Assembly: GCF_036346615.1 (NCBI RefSeq)
Contig: NZ_CP107836.1
Coordinates: 3,906,001 to 3,970,000, forward strand
DNA from: Streptomyces sp. NBC_00523
GTDB lineage: Bacteria; Actinomycetota; Actinomycetes; Streptomycetales; Streptomycetaceae
Direction of reading: 5' to 3'
Length of the DNA stretch: 64,000 bases
This document shows positions 12,811 through 21,445 of the stretch, in pieces (position 1 is the first letter of the stretch; every line of letters begins with the position of its first letter). The position numbers and the translations under genes were made by a program. The notes below the pieces were generated by a model, which saw only the letters and a program-made list of their open reading frames with translations, was not told where the DNA came from and did not search any database.

Positions 12811-12838
12811 GCCCCGTGCCCTTGTGGCACGGGGCTTT
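12811..12838 (+). terminator. rrn operon terminator
   Basis: GCCCCGTGCC-CTTGT-GGCACGGGGC followed by TTTTC: a perfect 10-bp stem with a short T-run, 13 bp after 5S. Homology of the neighbouring response regulator stops only about 34 bp beyond this hairpin. Confidence 0.95.
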
Positions 12839-12871
12839 TCTGCGTTTCAGCCCGGGGAGACCAGCCGGGCG

Positions 12872-13411
12872 CTCGGAGATTTCGGGATTGGTCCAGCCCT
12901 GGCCGATCACCGTCAGGATCTCCCGTTCCCGGCCGGTGAGGCCGGCGATGCGCAGATCCTGGGCGGCCGGTTCGCCCGGTTCGGCGGGCAAGTGCTGTAC
13001 GTACGCGTCCAGGAGCCGCCGGGTGAGGCTCGGGGCGACCACCGCGTCGCCGAGGGCCACGGCCCTGATGCCGGACAGCATCTCCTCCGGCAACGCGTCC
13101 TTGATCAGGAAGCCGCTGGCGCCGGCGCGGAGGCCGTCGTACGCGTACCGGTCCAGGTCGAATGTCGTGACGATCAGGACGCGGGTGCGGGAGCCCGTCC
13201 TGATGATGCGGCGGGTTGCCTCTATGCCGTCCAGGAGCGGCATGCGGATGTCCATCAGGGCCACGTCCGGCTGGTGCCGGGCGACGAGCTGAAGCGCTTC
13301 GTGGCCGTTGGCGGCCTCGCCGACGACCGTCATGTCGTCCTGGCTCTCCAGCAGCATGCGGAAGCCGAAGCGTTGCATCGGCTGGTCGTCCGCGATGAGC
13401 ACGGTCGTCAC
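12872..13411 (-). pseudogene. NarL/FixJ-type response regulator, 3'-truncated at the rrn terminator
   Basis: Starts at GTG 13411, overlapping the kinase stop by 4 nt (GTGA). The receiver domain is intact: acidic pair in LIADDQ, phospho-acceptor Asp54 in VALMDIRMP, Lys in SGFLIKDALP. The LuxR-type DNA-binding domain begins normally (LTGREREILTVIGQGWTNPEIS) but homology ends at about 12872. The recognition helix and C-terminus are missing. The frame then stays open through the rrn terminator and antisense across 5S to a stop at 12671, giving a meaningless tail of about 67 residues. Most likely non-functional for DNA binding. It follows the disrupted kinase gene. Confidence 0.8.
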
Positions 13412-14691
13412 GAGGGGGAGTCCTCCAGGGGGAGCCGGAGCCGTACCTGCCAGCCGCCTTCGGCGGACGGTCCGGCGTCGAGTGTGACGTCGTACAGGGA
13501 AGCGCGTGCGCGCATCCCTGTGATGCCCTGCCCAGTGCCTGCGGAGCTCCGCTCGTTCCGGGGCGGGTTGCCATTGTCCGTGACGAGGGCTTCCAGCGCG
13601 CCGGGCCGGTACGTCAGGGTGACGTCGGCCGCGAGTGACGGTGAAGTGCCCGCGTGCTTCAGCGTGTTCGTCAGGGACTCCTGCACCACCCGGTAGACCG
13701 TCAGCTGACGTCCTGGTGTGGGCGGTTGGACCGGAGGCGTACCCCGTACTTCGAGACGTACCGGCAGACCTGCCTGGCGTACGCCCTCCAAGAGTGCGTC
13801 GATGTCGTCCAGGGTGGGCTGCGGGGTGCGGTCCGCTTCCTCCGGCTGGTCGCGCAGCACACCGAGCAGGCGGCGGAGTTCGGCGAGGGCCTGGCGGCTC
13901 GTGGTGCCGATGGCCTCCAGCGCCTGGACCGCGCGCGCCGGGCTGCGGGCCGCCGCGTACGAGCCGCCGTCGGCCAGGGTCGTGATGACGGAGAGGTTGG
14001 GGCCGATGATGTCGTGCATCTCCCGGGCGATCCGGGTCCGTTCGGCAGCGGCGGCCAGACGGGCCTGCTGCTCGCGTTCGCGTTCCAGGCGGTCGGCCCG
14101 GTCGAGAAGGGCCTCGGTGTACTCCTTGCGCGTACGCACCAGGATTCCCGCCAGGGCGGCGATGGCGAACATTCAGACGTGCGGGAGCAGGAGGCGGCCC
14201 CCGACCTCCGGGAACCGGCCCGAGGTGATCACCAGCGGTGCGGCGATCAGGACGCCCGACCAGGCGAGGGTGCGCATCGGGAGGCGTACCGCGATGGTGA
14301 AGACCACGATCTCCTGGAGCAGCGCCGCCTGGATGAGCGCACCCGTCCACACGTTGGCCAGCGAGAACGGCGCCATGAAGAGGAGCACCGCGAGCGGGTG
14401 GTTGCGGCGCCACAGCAGCGGGACGGAGAAGGCCGCGCTCATGGTGAACACCAGCGGTGCCGGGACGTGCGGGTCCGCCGCGACCGTGCGCCAGCCGCCC
14501 GACGAGACGTCGAGGACGGCGAACAGCACCCAGCAGGTGGTGAGGACGCCGTTCCAGACCGACGGCCGGCGCTGATCGATGGCGCGGATGCGCAGGAACA
14601 GACGCTGTATGGGTCCGGTGAGCGGGGTGGCGGTGGACGGCGGACGCCACCGGTCCCCGTAGCGCCTGGTGAGTGCGTGTGCCCTGATCAT
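13408..14691 (-). pseudogene. NarL-type sensor histidine kinase interrupted by an in-frame TGA
   Basis: The reading frame from ATG 14691 encodes four hydrophobic segments (VWNGVLTTCWVLFAVL and following) and stops at TGA 14175-14173 after 172 codons. The very next codon, ATG at 14172, continues in the same frame with a fifth membrane segment (MFAIAALAGILV). Then follow the HisKA_3 dimerisation/phospho-acceptor region (RIAREMHDIIGPNLSVI) and the GHKL ATPase (VVQESLTNTLKHAG, LVTDNGNP, GTGQGITGMRARA), ending at 13408. A single TGG-to-TGA change explains the split. The abutting ATG could allow re-initiation and a 254-residue product with one membrane segment. With its partner regulator truncated, the pair looks decayed. 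Confidence 0.85.
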
Positions 14692-14835
14692 GCGGTCGAC
14701 GCTACGGAGCGGGCGAGGGCCGGTCGTCGGACCGGAGGGCGGAATGTGCGGGGGCGTGTAGTACCGGGGGACGACACGTGGCAGGCGGGACCAATCCGTT
14801 TGCGTGGTCTCGGGAGGGCGGGTCAGGATCGGGGC

Positions 14836-15393
14836 ATGGACTACGTGATACGGCCGGTGCGCGCCGACGAATGGCGGTCGGTGAAGGAGCTCCGGCTGGC
14901 CGCCTTGCAGGACCCGGCCGCCCCGGTGGCGTTCCTGGAGACGTACGAGCAGGGGCTGAAGCGCTCCGACGAGGCGTGGCGGGAGCGGACGGTGGACGCC
15001 TCCGAGGACGGTGGGGGCGAGGTGCGGCAGTTCGTCGCGGAGGGCCCGGACGGTGCCTGGGCGGGCTCGGTGACGGTGCTCGTGGAGGGCCCGGACGTCG
15101 AGGCGCGGTTCGGTGAGGCGGTGTCGGTGAACCAGGGGCACCTGGTCGGCGTGTTCGTACGGCCGGAGGCGCGGGGCGCGGGAGTGGCGGACGCGCTGTT
15201 CCGGGCGGCTGTGGACTGGGCGTGGTCGCTGGAGGCGCCGCGGCTGGAGCGCGTACGGCTGTATGTGCACGAGGACAATCCGCGCGCCGAGGCGTTCTAC
15301 CGGCGGTTCGGCTTTGTGCCGACCGGGGAGTCGGTGCCGATGCCCGGCGATCCGGACGCGCGTGAGCTGGAGTACGCGGTGGCGCGGCCCTGA
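14836..15393 (+). CDS. GNAT-family N-acetyltransferase
   Basis: 185 residues from ATG 14836 (GGATCGGGGC upstream). A complete GNAT fold: N-terminal MDYVIRPVRADEWRSVKELRL, the acetyl-CoA loop VGVFVRPEARGAGVADALF (R-x-x-G-x-G/A pattern) and the C-terminal LYVHEDNPRAEAFYRRFGFV. The substrate is unknown; close relatives are RimI-like small-molecule or protein acetyltransferases. The open frame runs far upstream but that part is only antisense of the kinase. Ends 16 bp from the convergent VirD4-like gene. Confidence 0.9.
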   Translation: MDYVIRPVRADEWRSVKELRLAALQDPAAPVAFLETYEQGLKRSDEAWRERTVDASEDGGGEVRQFVAEGPDGAWAGSVTVLVEGPDVEARFGEAVSVNQGHLVGVFVRPEARGAGVADALFRAAVDWAWSLEAPRLERVRLYVHEDNPRAEAFYRRFGFVPTGESVPMPGDPDARELEYAVARP

Positions 15394-15409
15394 GGCCCGT
15401 GCCCGCTGC

Positions 15410-17095
15410 TCAGAGGCTGCTGGGTGTCCGGAGCTGTTGCGTCCAGTGTGAGCGGGCCTGTTCCGGGGAACGGAGCAGGGCGATGGTGGACAGGCCCTGG
15501 GTCTGGCCGGATCTCAGCAGTTCGGGCAGGCGGGGCAGCGGTGCGACGGCCGCGATGTCGTCGAGGACGAGCGTCATTGGTGGGTCGAGCCGGCCGTCGG
15601 ATGACCGTGCGGCCATGCGGCGGCCGTGCTCGACCACGTCTGCGGCGAACGCGGTGAGCAGGGGCATCGTCCCTGGACCGGATCGCGGGGTTTCGATGGC
15701 TTCGCCCACCACATAGATGCTGCCCCCTTCGTCCGCAAAGGAATCCAGTGCGAGCGCATCTGCTCGATTTGGTGTGCAGGCGTCGCGGACGTGGACGGAG
15801 GAGAGGGCGCCGAACGCCCGCACCGTCAGTTCCTGGGCCATCTCGCGGCGTTCGGGATGGCCGGTGAGCGCGGACTCCAGGAGTCCGGCGAGTCCGGGGG
15901 CCGCCTTGGGGTGGGTGCGCAGCAGGCGGACCGGTTCGTGGGCGTTGCCGCCGATGGCCCAGCGGTGGACCTGGCGGAAGGGGCGGCCGTCGATGGCGGC
16001 GGCGTGCAGCCAGCAGCGCAGGAGGGTTTCGGCGATGTCGGCCGTCGCCGAGTCGACGCGGGCCTGGGGGCGGACGGGGGCGAGCAGCGCGCCTGCGCGG
16101 GCCGCGGCCCGGTCGGCCTGCTCGCATCCGGCGGTGGGCGCCCAGTGCAGCCGGGCCGGGGTGTCGCAGAGGTGGCCGGGGTCGTAGACGAGGACGGGGC
16201 CGAGCTTGGCGCGGGCGTCCTTGGTCTCGGCCCAGAGGGTGGGGTCGGAGGTCACGACGAGCACGGGGCCGTCGGCTTCGCGGATGGCCTGGACGGCGGT
16301 GGCCCGGCGGGTGGCGGCGGGGCCGTAGAGGACGAGGGGGGTGCGCGGGGAGGGGACGGTGGCGGGGAGGGGGGTGGTGGCGAGGGCCGGTTCGGTGGGC
16401 GTCGGTGCGGGCGGTGTTTTTCGGGCGGTGCGTGCTTCGGGGGCGGCCTCGGGCGGAAGGGCCGTTGTCTGCGGTGCGGTTTCGGTGAGGTGTTCGGCGG
16501 GAACGGGGGTGGCCGGCGCGGGGACGGGTGGCGTCTTGCGGAGGGCGTCGGGGGTGGGCTCGGGGGCCGGTTCCGGCTCGGCGAGCGCCGACTCGTACGC
16601 GTAGTCCTGCTGTTTGTTCCGCCGGCCGGTCTTCCGGCCCTTGCCCTGTGCCAGCTTGCGCCGTGCGCGCTCCTCGCGGTGGGCCTGTTCGAGGAGGGCC
16701 AGCCGTTCGTTGCGTTCCGCGCGGCGGCGGGCCAGTCCGGCGCGCCAGCGGGTGATGACGCCCATGACGAAGATCGTCAGCACCACCAGAACCATCAGTT
16801 CGCCGATGAGCAGGCCCCAGAACAGGCCGTACCCGGAGAGCTGGCCGGGTGGGGTGCTGGGCCAAGCGGCGGGCAGGTCGTGCGGGGCCTCCAGCAGGCG
16901 GCGGAGGGCCAGGGGTGTCTCGGTCGGTGTGACGCCGTCGGGCCAGGCGCCGTGGGCGAGGAGTCCGGCGAATCCGGTGGCCGCCCAGGCCATCAGCGTC
17001 AGTCCGAGAAGGAAGGCCAGCAGTCCGACGAGCAGGCCGTCGGGGATGCCGCCCCCCTTGCCGTCGCCGGACCGTCCCCCGTCGCTCCCTGCCAT
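15410..17095 (-). CDS. VirD4/TraG-like coupling-protein homologue with degenerate P-loop
   Basis: 561 residues, last gene of the T4SS-like operon. Two membrane segments near the N-terminus (LLVGLLAFLLGLTLMAWAATG and GLFWGLLIGELMVLVVLTIFV) are followed by a basic/charged coil, a long Pro/Ala linker and a RecA-like TraG/VirD4 C-terminal domain. The Walker B region is VirD4-like (MTLVLDDIAAVAPLPRLPEL, then GQTQGLSTIALLRS). The place of Walker A (about residues 250-265) reads LVLYGPAATRRATAV, without the Gly-Lys-Thr. ATP binding by the normal mode therefore seems unlikely. The ATG follows the upstream stop by 1 bp (TGA-C-ATG), so translation is probably coupled. Confidence 0.8.
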   Translation of the reverse strand: MAGSDGGRSGDGKGGGIPDGLLVGLLAFLLGLTLMAWAATGFAGLLAHGAWPDGVTPTETPLALRRLLEAPHDLPAAWPSTPPGQLSGYGLFWGLLIGELMVLVVLTIFVMGVITRWRAGLARRRAERNERLALLEQAHREERARRKLAQGKGRKTGRRNKQQDYAYESALAEPEPAPEPTPDALRKTPPVPAPATPVPAEHLTETAPQTTALPPEAAPEARTARKTPPAPTPTEPALATTPLPATVPSPRTPLVLYGPAATRRATAVQAIREADGPVLVVTSDPTLWAETKDARAKLGPVLVYDPGHLCDTPARLHWAPTAGCEQADRAAARAGALLAPVRPQARVDSATADIAETLLRCWLHAAAIDGRPFRQVHRWAIGGNAHEPVRLLRTHPKAAPGLAGLLESALTGHPERREMAQELTVRAFGALSSVHVRDACTPNRADALALDSFADEGGSIYVVGEAIETPRSGPGTMPLLTAFAADVVEHGRRMAARSSDGRLDPPMTLVLDDIAAVAPLPRLPELLRSGQTQGLSTIALLRSPEQARSHWTQQLRTPSSL

Positions 17096-17096
17096 G

Positions 17097-18515
17097 TCAT
17101 GCCACCGTTGACTCGGACGACTCGTTCAGTCGCTGCTGGTTCTCGATCCTGGCCGCGCGTTCCTCCGCTTCGAGGTCGGCGGCTCTTACGTCGTCCGGGA
17201 GCTGGTCGCTCACAGACGACTCGGTCATGGCGCGGTCGGTGAAGACGAGGGGGCGTTCGGCTTCGGTGATCAGGTGTTTGACGACCTGTACGTTGCCGTT
17301 CACGTCCCAGACCGCGATGCCCGGGGTGAGGGTGGGGATGATTTCGACGGCCCAGCGGGGCAGGCCGAGGACCCGGCCGGTGGCTCTGGCCTCGTCGGCC
17401 TTCTGGGCGTAGATCGTGCGGGTGGAGGCCATTTTGAGGATGGCGGCGGCTTCGCGTGCGGCGGCGCCGTCGACCACGTCGCTGAGGTGGTGGACGACGG
17501 CGACGAAGGAGAGGCCGAGGCGGCGGCCGAACTTCAGCAGGCGCTGGAAGAGCTGGGCGACGAAGGGCGAGTTGATGATGTGCCAGGCCTCTTCGACCAG
17601 GAAGATGCGCTTCTTGCGGTCGGGCCTGATCCAGGTGTGCTCGAGCCAGACGCCGACGATCGCCATCAGGATGGGCATGGCGATGGAGTTGCGGTCGATG
17701 TGCGAGAGGTCGAAGACGATCAGGGGGGCGTCCAGGTCGATGCCGAAGGACGTCGGGCCGTCGAACATGCCGCGCAGGTCGCCGTCGACCAGCCGGTCGA
17801 GGACGAGGGCGACGTCCAGGCCCCAGGCGCGGACGTCGTCTATGTCGACGTTCATCGCCTGGGCGGATTCCGGTTCGGGGTGGCGCAGCTGCTCGACGAT
17901 GTCGGTGAGGACGGGCTGGCGGTCGGTCGTCGTGGCGTTGACGTAGGCGTGGGCGACCTTGAGGGCGAAGCCGGAGCGTTCGTCCAGGCCGTGGCCCATG
18001 GCGACTTCGATGATGGTGCGGAGCAGGGCGAGCTGGCCGGTGGTGGTGATGGCCGGGTCGAGCGGGTTGAGCCGGATGCCGCCGTTGAGCGCGGAGGTGG
18101 GGTCGAGGCGGATGGGGGTGAGGCCGAGCTCCTGCGCGATGAGGTTCCACTCGCCGACGCCGTCCTCGCCCTGGGCGTCGAGGACGACGACCTGTCGGTC
18201 GCGGAAGCGGAGCTGGCGGAGCACGTACGTCTTCTCCAGCGCGGACTTGCCGTTCCCGGACTCGCCGAGGACGAGCCAGTGCGGAGCGGGGAGCTGCTGT
18301 CCGTAGAGCTGGAAGGGGTCGTAGATGTAGCCCTTGCCGGAGTACACCTCGCGGCCGATGATCACACCGGAGTCTCCGAGGCCGGGGGCGGCGGTGGGCA
18401 GGTAGACGGCCTGGGCCTGGCCGGTCGAGGTGCGGACGGGCAGCCGGGTGGTCTCCACCTTCCCGAAGAGGAAGGCGGTAAAGGCGTCCGACAACGCGGA
18501 CAGCGGATCTCGCAT
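17097..18515 (-). CDS. VirB4-like ATPase, C-terminal (motor) half
   Basis: 472 residues with an intact RecA-type ATPase: Walker A LVLGESGNGKSALEK at about residues 81-95, Walker B KKRIFLVEEAWHIINS, and the VirB4 motif R-RLGLSFVAVVHHLSDVV. It lacks the VirB4 N-terminal domain, which is supplied by the upstream gene, so VirB4 is split over two proteins here. It should power assembly of, or secretion through, a membrane channel. It lies 39 bp after the SCO6880-like gene and is coupled to the VirD4-like gene. S. coelicolor has a very similar gene set at the equivalent place. Confidence 0.88.
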   Translation of the reverse strand: MRDPLSALSDAFTAFLFGKVETTRLPVRTSTGQAQAVYLPTAAPGLGDSGVIIGREVYSGKGYIYDPFQLYGQQLPAPHWLVLGESGNGKSALEKTYVLRQLRFRDRQVVVLDAQGEDGVGEWNLIAQELGLTPIRLDPTSALNGGIRLNPLDPAITTTGQLALLRTIIEVAMGHGLDERSGFALKVAHAYVNATTTDRQPVLTDIVEQLRHPEPESAQAMNVDIDDVRAWGLDVALVLDRLVDGDLRGMFDGPTSFGIDLDAPLIVFDLSHIDRNSIAMPILMAIVGVWLEHTWIRPDRKKRIFLVEEAWHIINSPFVAQLFQRLLKFGRRLGLSFVAVVHHLSDVVDGAAAREAAAILKMASTRTIYAQKADEARATGRVLGLPRWAVEIIPTLTPGIAVWDVNGNVQVVKHLITEAERPLVFTDRAMTESSVSDQLPDDVRAADLEAEERAARIENQQRLNESSESTVA

Positions 18516-18554
18516 GGCGTGACTGACCTCCCTCTCGGTGTCGCGGACTGGCGG

Positions 18555-20105
18555 TTAGCGGCGGATGCCGGTGGCGAACGGCAGGGTGTTGACGAAGGCG
18601 CGGTGGTGCTCGCGGTCGCACCATTCGAGCTTCAGGTACGACTTTCCGGCCGAGGCGCGGATGGTCCGCTTGTCGCGGGCGAGGGCCTCGGGGGAGCGGG
18701 ACGACACGGTGATGTACCCCACGAGGTTGACGCCGGCGGCGCCGCTGGCGAGGTCTTCACCCCGTTGGTCGAGGCGGCCGTGGGCGGCGATGTCGCGGGG
18801 GTCGACGGTGCGGTTCATCTTGGCCTGGCGGCTGGCCTCGGCGTCGTCGTTGGTCTTCTCGGTGAGCATGCGCTCGATGGCGATCTCGGTGGGTTCCAGG
18901 TCCATGCAGACGGCGACGGTGCGGATGACGTCGGGGGTGTGGACGAGGAGGGGGGCCAGGAAGTTGACGCCGACGGGGGTCATCGGCCATTCCTTCACCC
19001 AGGCCGTGGAGTGGCACCAGGGAGCGCGGGTGGACGATTCGCGGGTCTTGGCCTGGAGGTAGGTCGGCTCGACGGCGTCGAGCTCGGCGGGCCAGGCGTT
19101 GCGCTTCGTCATGGCCTGGATGTGGTCGATGGGGTGGTCGGGGTCGTACATGGAGTGGACGAGGGAGGCCAGCCGGCTCTGGCCGAGGGGCTGGCGGACC
19201 CGGATGTCGGCTTCGGCGAGGCGGGCGCAGATGTCGGTGAGCTCGCGGGCCATGACGACGGCGAGGCCGGCGTCGCGGTCCAGCTTGCGGCCGGAGTGCG
19301 GGCGGGCGGCGCGGGCCATGGCGTGGGCCTCGGCGGCGAGCTCGCGGTTGAAGTGCATGCAGGCGACGAGGTAGGCGCGGTGCTGCTCGCTGGAGGTGGA
19401 GACCATGGACTGGAGCTGGTCGTAGGAGTCCTGGAGCCAGCGGGGGGATGCCTGGGCGCCGCGCTGGGCGACGTCCTTGGCGTGGGCGTCGGGGTCGGCG
19501 GGGAGGGTGCGGGCGAGCATCTGGAGGCGGGTGACGAAGCCGTCTCCGTTGGCGACGTGCTTGAGGAGGGTGCCGAAGCGGTCGACGAGCGCTTCCTGGT
19601 CCTCGCTGTCGCGCAGGCCGACGCCGGGGCCCTCGATCTCGATGGCGGCGGTGACGGTGCGCCGGTCGGCGTGGAGGAGGACGGCGATCTCGTCGGGGCC
19701 GAAGGGGGCGGAGAGCCAGTTGATGCGGCCGATGCCGGGCGGTGGGCCGATCTCGACCTCGCGGCCGTCGGCGCGGGTGCCGGCTTCGATGGCGGTGGAG
19801 CGGTAGGTGGTGCCGCGGCGCAGGGAGCGCTTGTAGCTGCGGTTGATCTCGAACCACTTGTAGAAGGTCCGGTGCCGGTACGGGACGTAGACCATGGCGA
19901 TGGCGAGCAGCGGGAAGCCGGTGAGCAGCACGATGCGCAGGGAGAGGACGGGGACGAGCAGGCCGCTCATCATGCCGAGGAACGCGCCGGCGATGATCAG
20001 GGCGATTTCGCCCGTCTCGCGGTTCTTGCCGACGATCGCGTTCGGCCGGGCGCGGCCGATGAGATACGTACGGCGGGGCGCGATCGGATGGGACTGTGTG
20101 CTCAA
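18555..20105 (-). CDS. SCO6880-family protein: VirB3-like membrane segments plus VirB4 N-terminal domain
   Basis: 516 residues. Two adjacent hydrophobic segments near the N-terminus (IALIIAGAFLGMMSGLLVPV, LRIVLLTGFPLLAIAMVYV) resemble VirB3/PrgI. The long soluble part resembles the N-terminal domain of VirB4/TrbE, with no P-loop. The start is a TTG at 20105 that overlaps the upstream stop (TTGA); GGAGGTGG 7 nt before it makes this start convincing. It probably acts as one unit with the ATPase encoded next. Confidence 0.82.
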   Translation of the reverse strand: MSTQSHPIAPRRTYLIGRARPNAIVGKNRETGEIALIIAGAFLGMMSGLLVPVLSLRIVLLTGFPLLAIAMVYVPYRHRTFYKWFEINRSYKRSLRRGTTYRSTAIEAGTRADGREVEIGPPPGIGRINWLSAPFGPDEIAVLLHADRRTVTAAIEIEGPGVGLRDSEDQEALVDRFGTLLKHVANGDGFVTRLQMLARTLPADPDAHAKDVAQRGAQASPRWLQDSYDQLQSMVSTSSEQHRAYLVACMHFNRELAAEAHAMARAARPHSGRKLDRDAGLAVVMARELTDICARLAEADIRVRQPLGQSRLASLVHSMYDPDHPIDHIQAMTKRNAWPAELDAVEPTYLQAKTRESSTRAPWCHSTAWVKEWPMTPVGVNFLAPLLVHTPDVIRTVAVCMDLEPTEIAIERMLTEKTNDDAEASRQAKMNRTVDPRDIAAHGRLDQRGEDLASGAAGVNLVGYITVSSRSPEALARDKRTIRASAGKSYLKLEWCDREHHRAFVNTLPFATGIRR

Positions 20106-21445
20106 CGCCCGCCACCTCCTGTGCGGTTGTTACCTGTGCTGCCTGGTCCGCCGCGGGTGCCGCGGCTGCTGTGGGGGGTGCCGGCGGTCGGGGAGCCGCT
20201 GCGGGGCGGGGGTGCGGCGGAGGGGGTGGATCCGCCGCCGGGGTTACGGGAGCTGTGGGCGGCGACTCCGCCGCTGACGGGGTTGGCGGGGCGGCCGCCG
20301 CCGCTGCTGGTGTCGCCGCTGTTCTGTCCGCCGCGGCTGCTGTGGGTCTTGATGCCCTGGGAGACGAGGGCGGCGGGGGAGCTGATCATGGCGGCGGCCT
20401 GGGAGCCGTCGGTGGCCTGCTTGCGGTTGGTGCGGGCGCCTTGGATCTCGTCGCCGAAGCCGGGGACGAAGCGGTAGATCATGGCGGAGGCGAAGATGGC
20501 CAGCAGGATGATGGCGAGGCCGGAGACGACGGCGGAGAAGGCGTCGGGGCCGTCGTCGGAGGAGAGGGCGCCGGCGAGGCCGAGTACGACGACGATGACG
20601 GGTTTGACCATGATCACCGCGATCATGATGCCTGCCCAGCGGCGTACGTGTCCCCACATGTTCTTGTCCACGAGTCCGGCGTAGACGGCGGTTCCCAGGA
20701 GGGCGCCGACGTAGAGCAGGGCGGCGCGGATGACGAGTTCGAGCCAGAGGATGCCGGCGGCGAGGATGGAGACGAGGGAGACGACGATCAGCATGATCGG
20801 GCCGCCGCCGATGTCGGAGTCCTTCTTGAGGGCTTGGGCGAAGGAGCCGAAGAAGACGTCGGTCTGGCCGCCGGAGGAGGAGGCGATGACTTCGGTGACG
20901 CCGTCGGTGGCGGAGACGATGGTGTAGAGGATGAGGGGGGTGAAGGCGGAGGCGAGGACGGTGAGCCAGAGGAAGCCGATGGCCTCGGAGATGGCGGTGG
21001 TGAGGGGGACGCCGCGGATGGCTCGTTTGGCTACGGCGAGGAGCCAGAGGACGAGCGTGAGGACGGTGGAGGCGGCGAAGACGATGGCGTACTGCTGGAG
21101 GAAGCGCGTGTTCGTGAAGTCGACGTTGGCGGTGCCCTTGACGGCGTCGCTGAGCTTGCCCACGATCCACGCGGCGGCGTCGGCGCAGCCCCGGCCGAGC
21201 GAGGTGAGCGGGTCTAGTGCGGGGTCGGTGCTGGAGGGTGGGGTGGACCGGGGGGAGCTGGCGCTCCCGCCTTCGCAGTAGTCCTTGGCGAGTCCCACGA
21301 TGAGATCGCATGCATCGTTGCCCTCTTTACTGGGCGACGGGGACGGCGATGGTGCCGCTGCGGCCCGTGAGGCAAGCAGGACCATCGCGGGAAGGATGCT
21401 CAGTGTGGTCAGGGAGCGCATGCTCCGGCGACGGCTAGCGGGCAT
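20102..21445 (-). CDS. VirB6/TrbL-like polytopic membrane protein
   Basis: 447 residues: an N-terminal signal-like segment (LSILPAMVLLASRAAAA), an extracytoplasmic stretch, then about six hydrophobic segments (e.g. FAASTVLTLVLWLLAVAKR, LIVVSLVSILAAGILWLELV, IMIAVIMVKPVIVVVLGLAG). The cytoplasmic tail is Gly/Ser/Arg-rich and disordered with repeated HSSRG motifs. This layout is that of VirB6/TrbL channel components of Gram-positive T4SS. It overlaps the preceding gene by 11 bp and the next by 4 bp. Confidence 0.8.
   Translation of the reverse strand: MPASRRRSMRSLTTLSILPAMVLLASRAAAAPSPSPSPSKEGNDACDLIVGLAKDYCEGGSASSPRSTPPSSTDPALDPLTSLGRGCADAAAWIVGKLSDAVKGTANVDFTNTRFLQQYAIVFAASTVLTLVLWLLAVAKRAIRGVPLTTAISEAIGFLWLTVLASAFTPLILYTIVSATDGVTEVIASSSGGQTDVFFGSFAQALKKDSDIGGGPIMLIVVSLVSILAAGILWLELVIRAALLYVGALLGTAVYAGLVDKNMWGHVRRWAGIMIAVIMVKPVIVVVLGLAGALSSDDGPDAFSAVVSGLAIILLAIFASAMIYRFVPGFGDEIQGARTNRKQATDGSQAAAMISSPAALVSQGIKTHSSRGGQNSGDTSSGGGRPANPVSGGVAAHSSRNPGGGSTPSAAPPPRSGSPTAGTPHSSRGTRGGPGSTGNNRTGGGGR

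Noticed and set aside
17274..20477. Plus-strand open frame of over 1000 codons opposite the VirB4-like genes
   Set aside because: It is the antisense shadow of real genes with motifs; composition is an artefact of high GC codon bias (Gly/Asp/Glu/Val-rich), no domain, no ribosome site.
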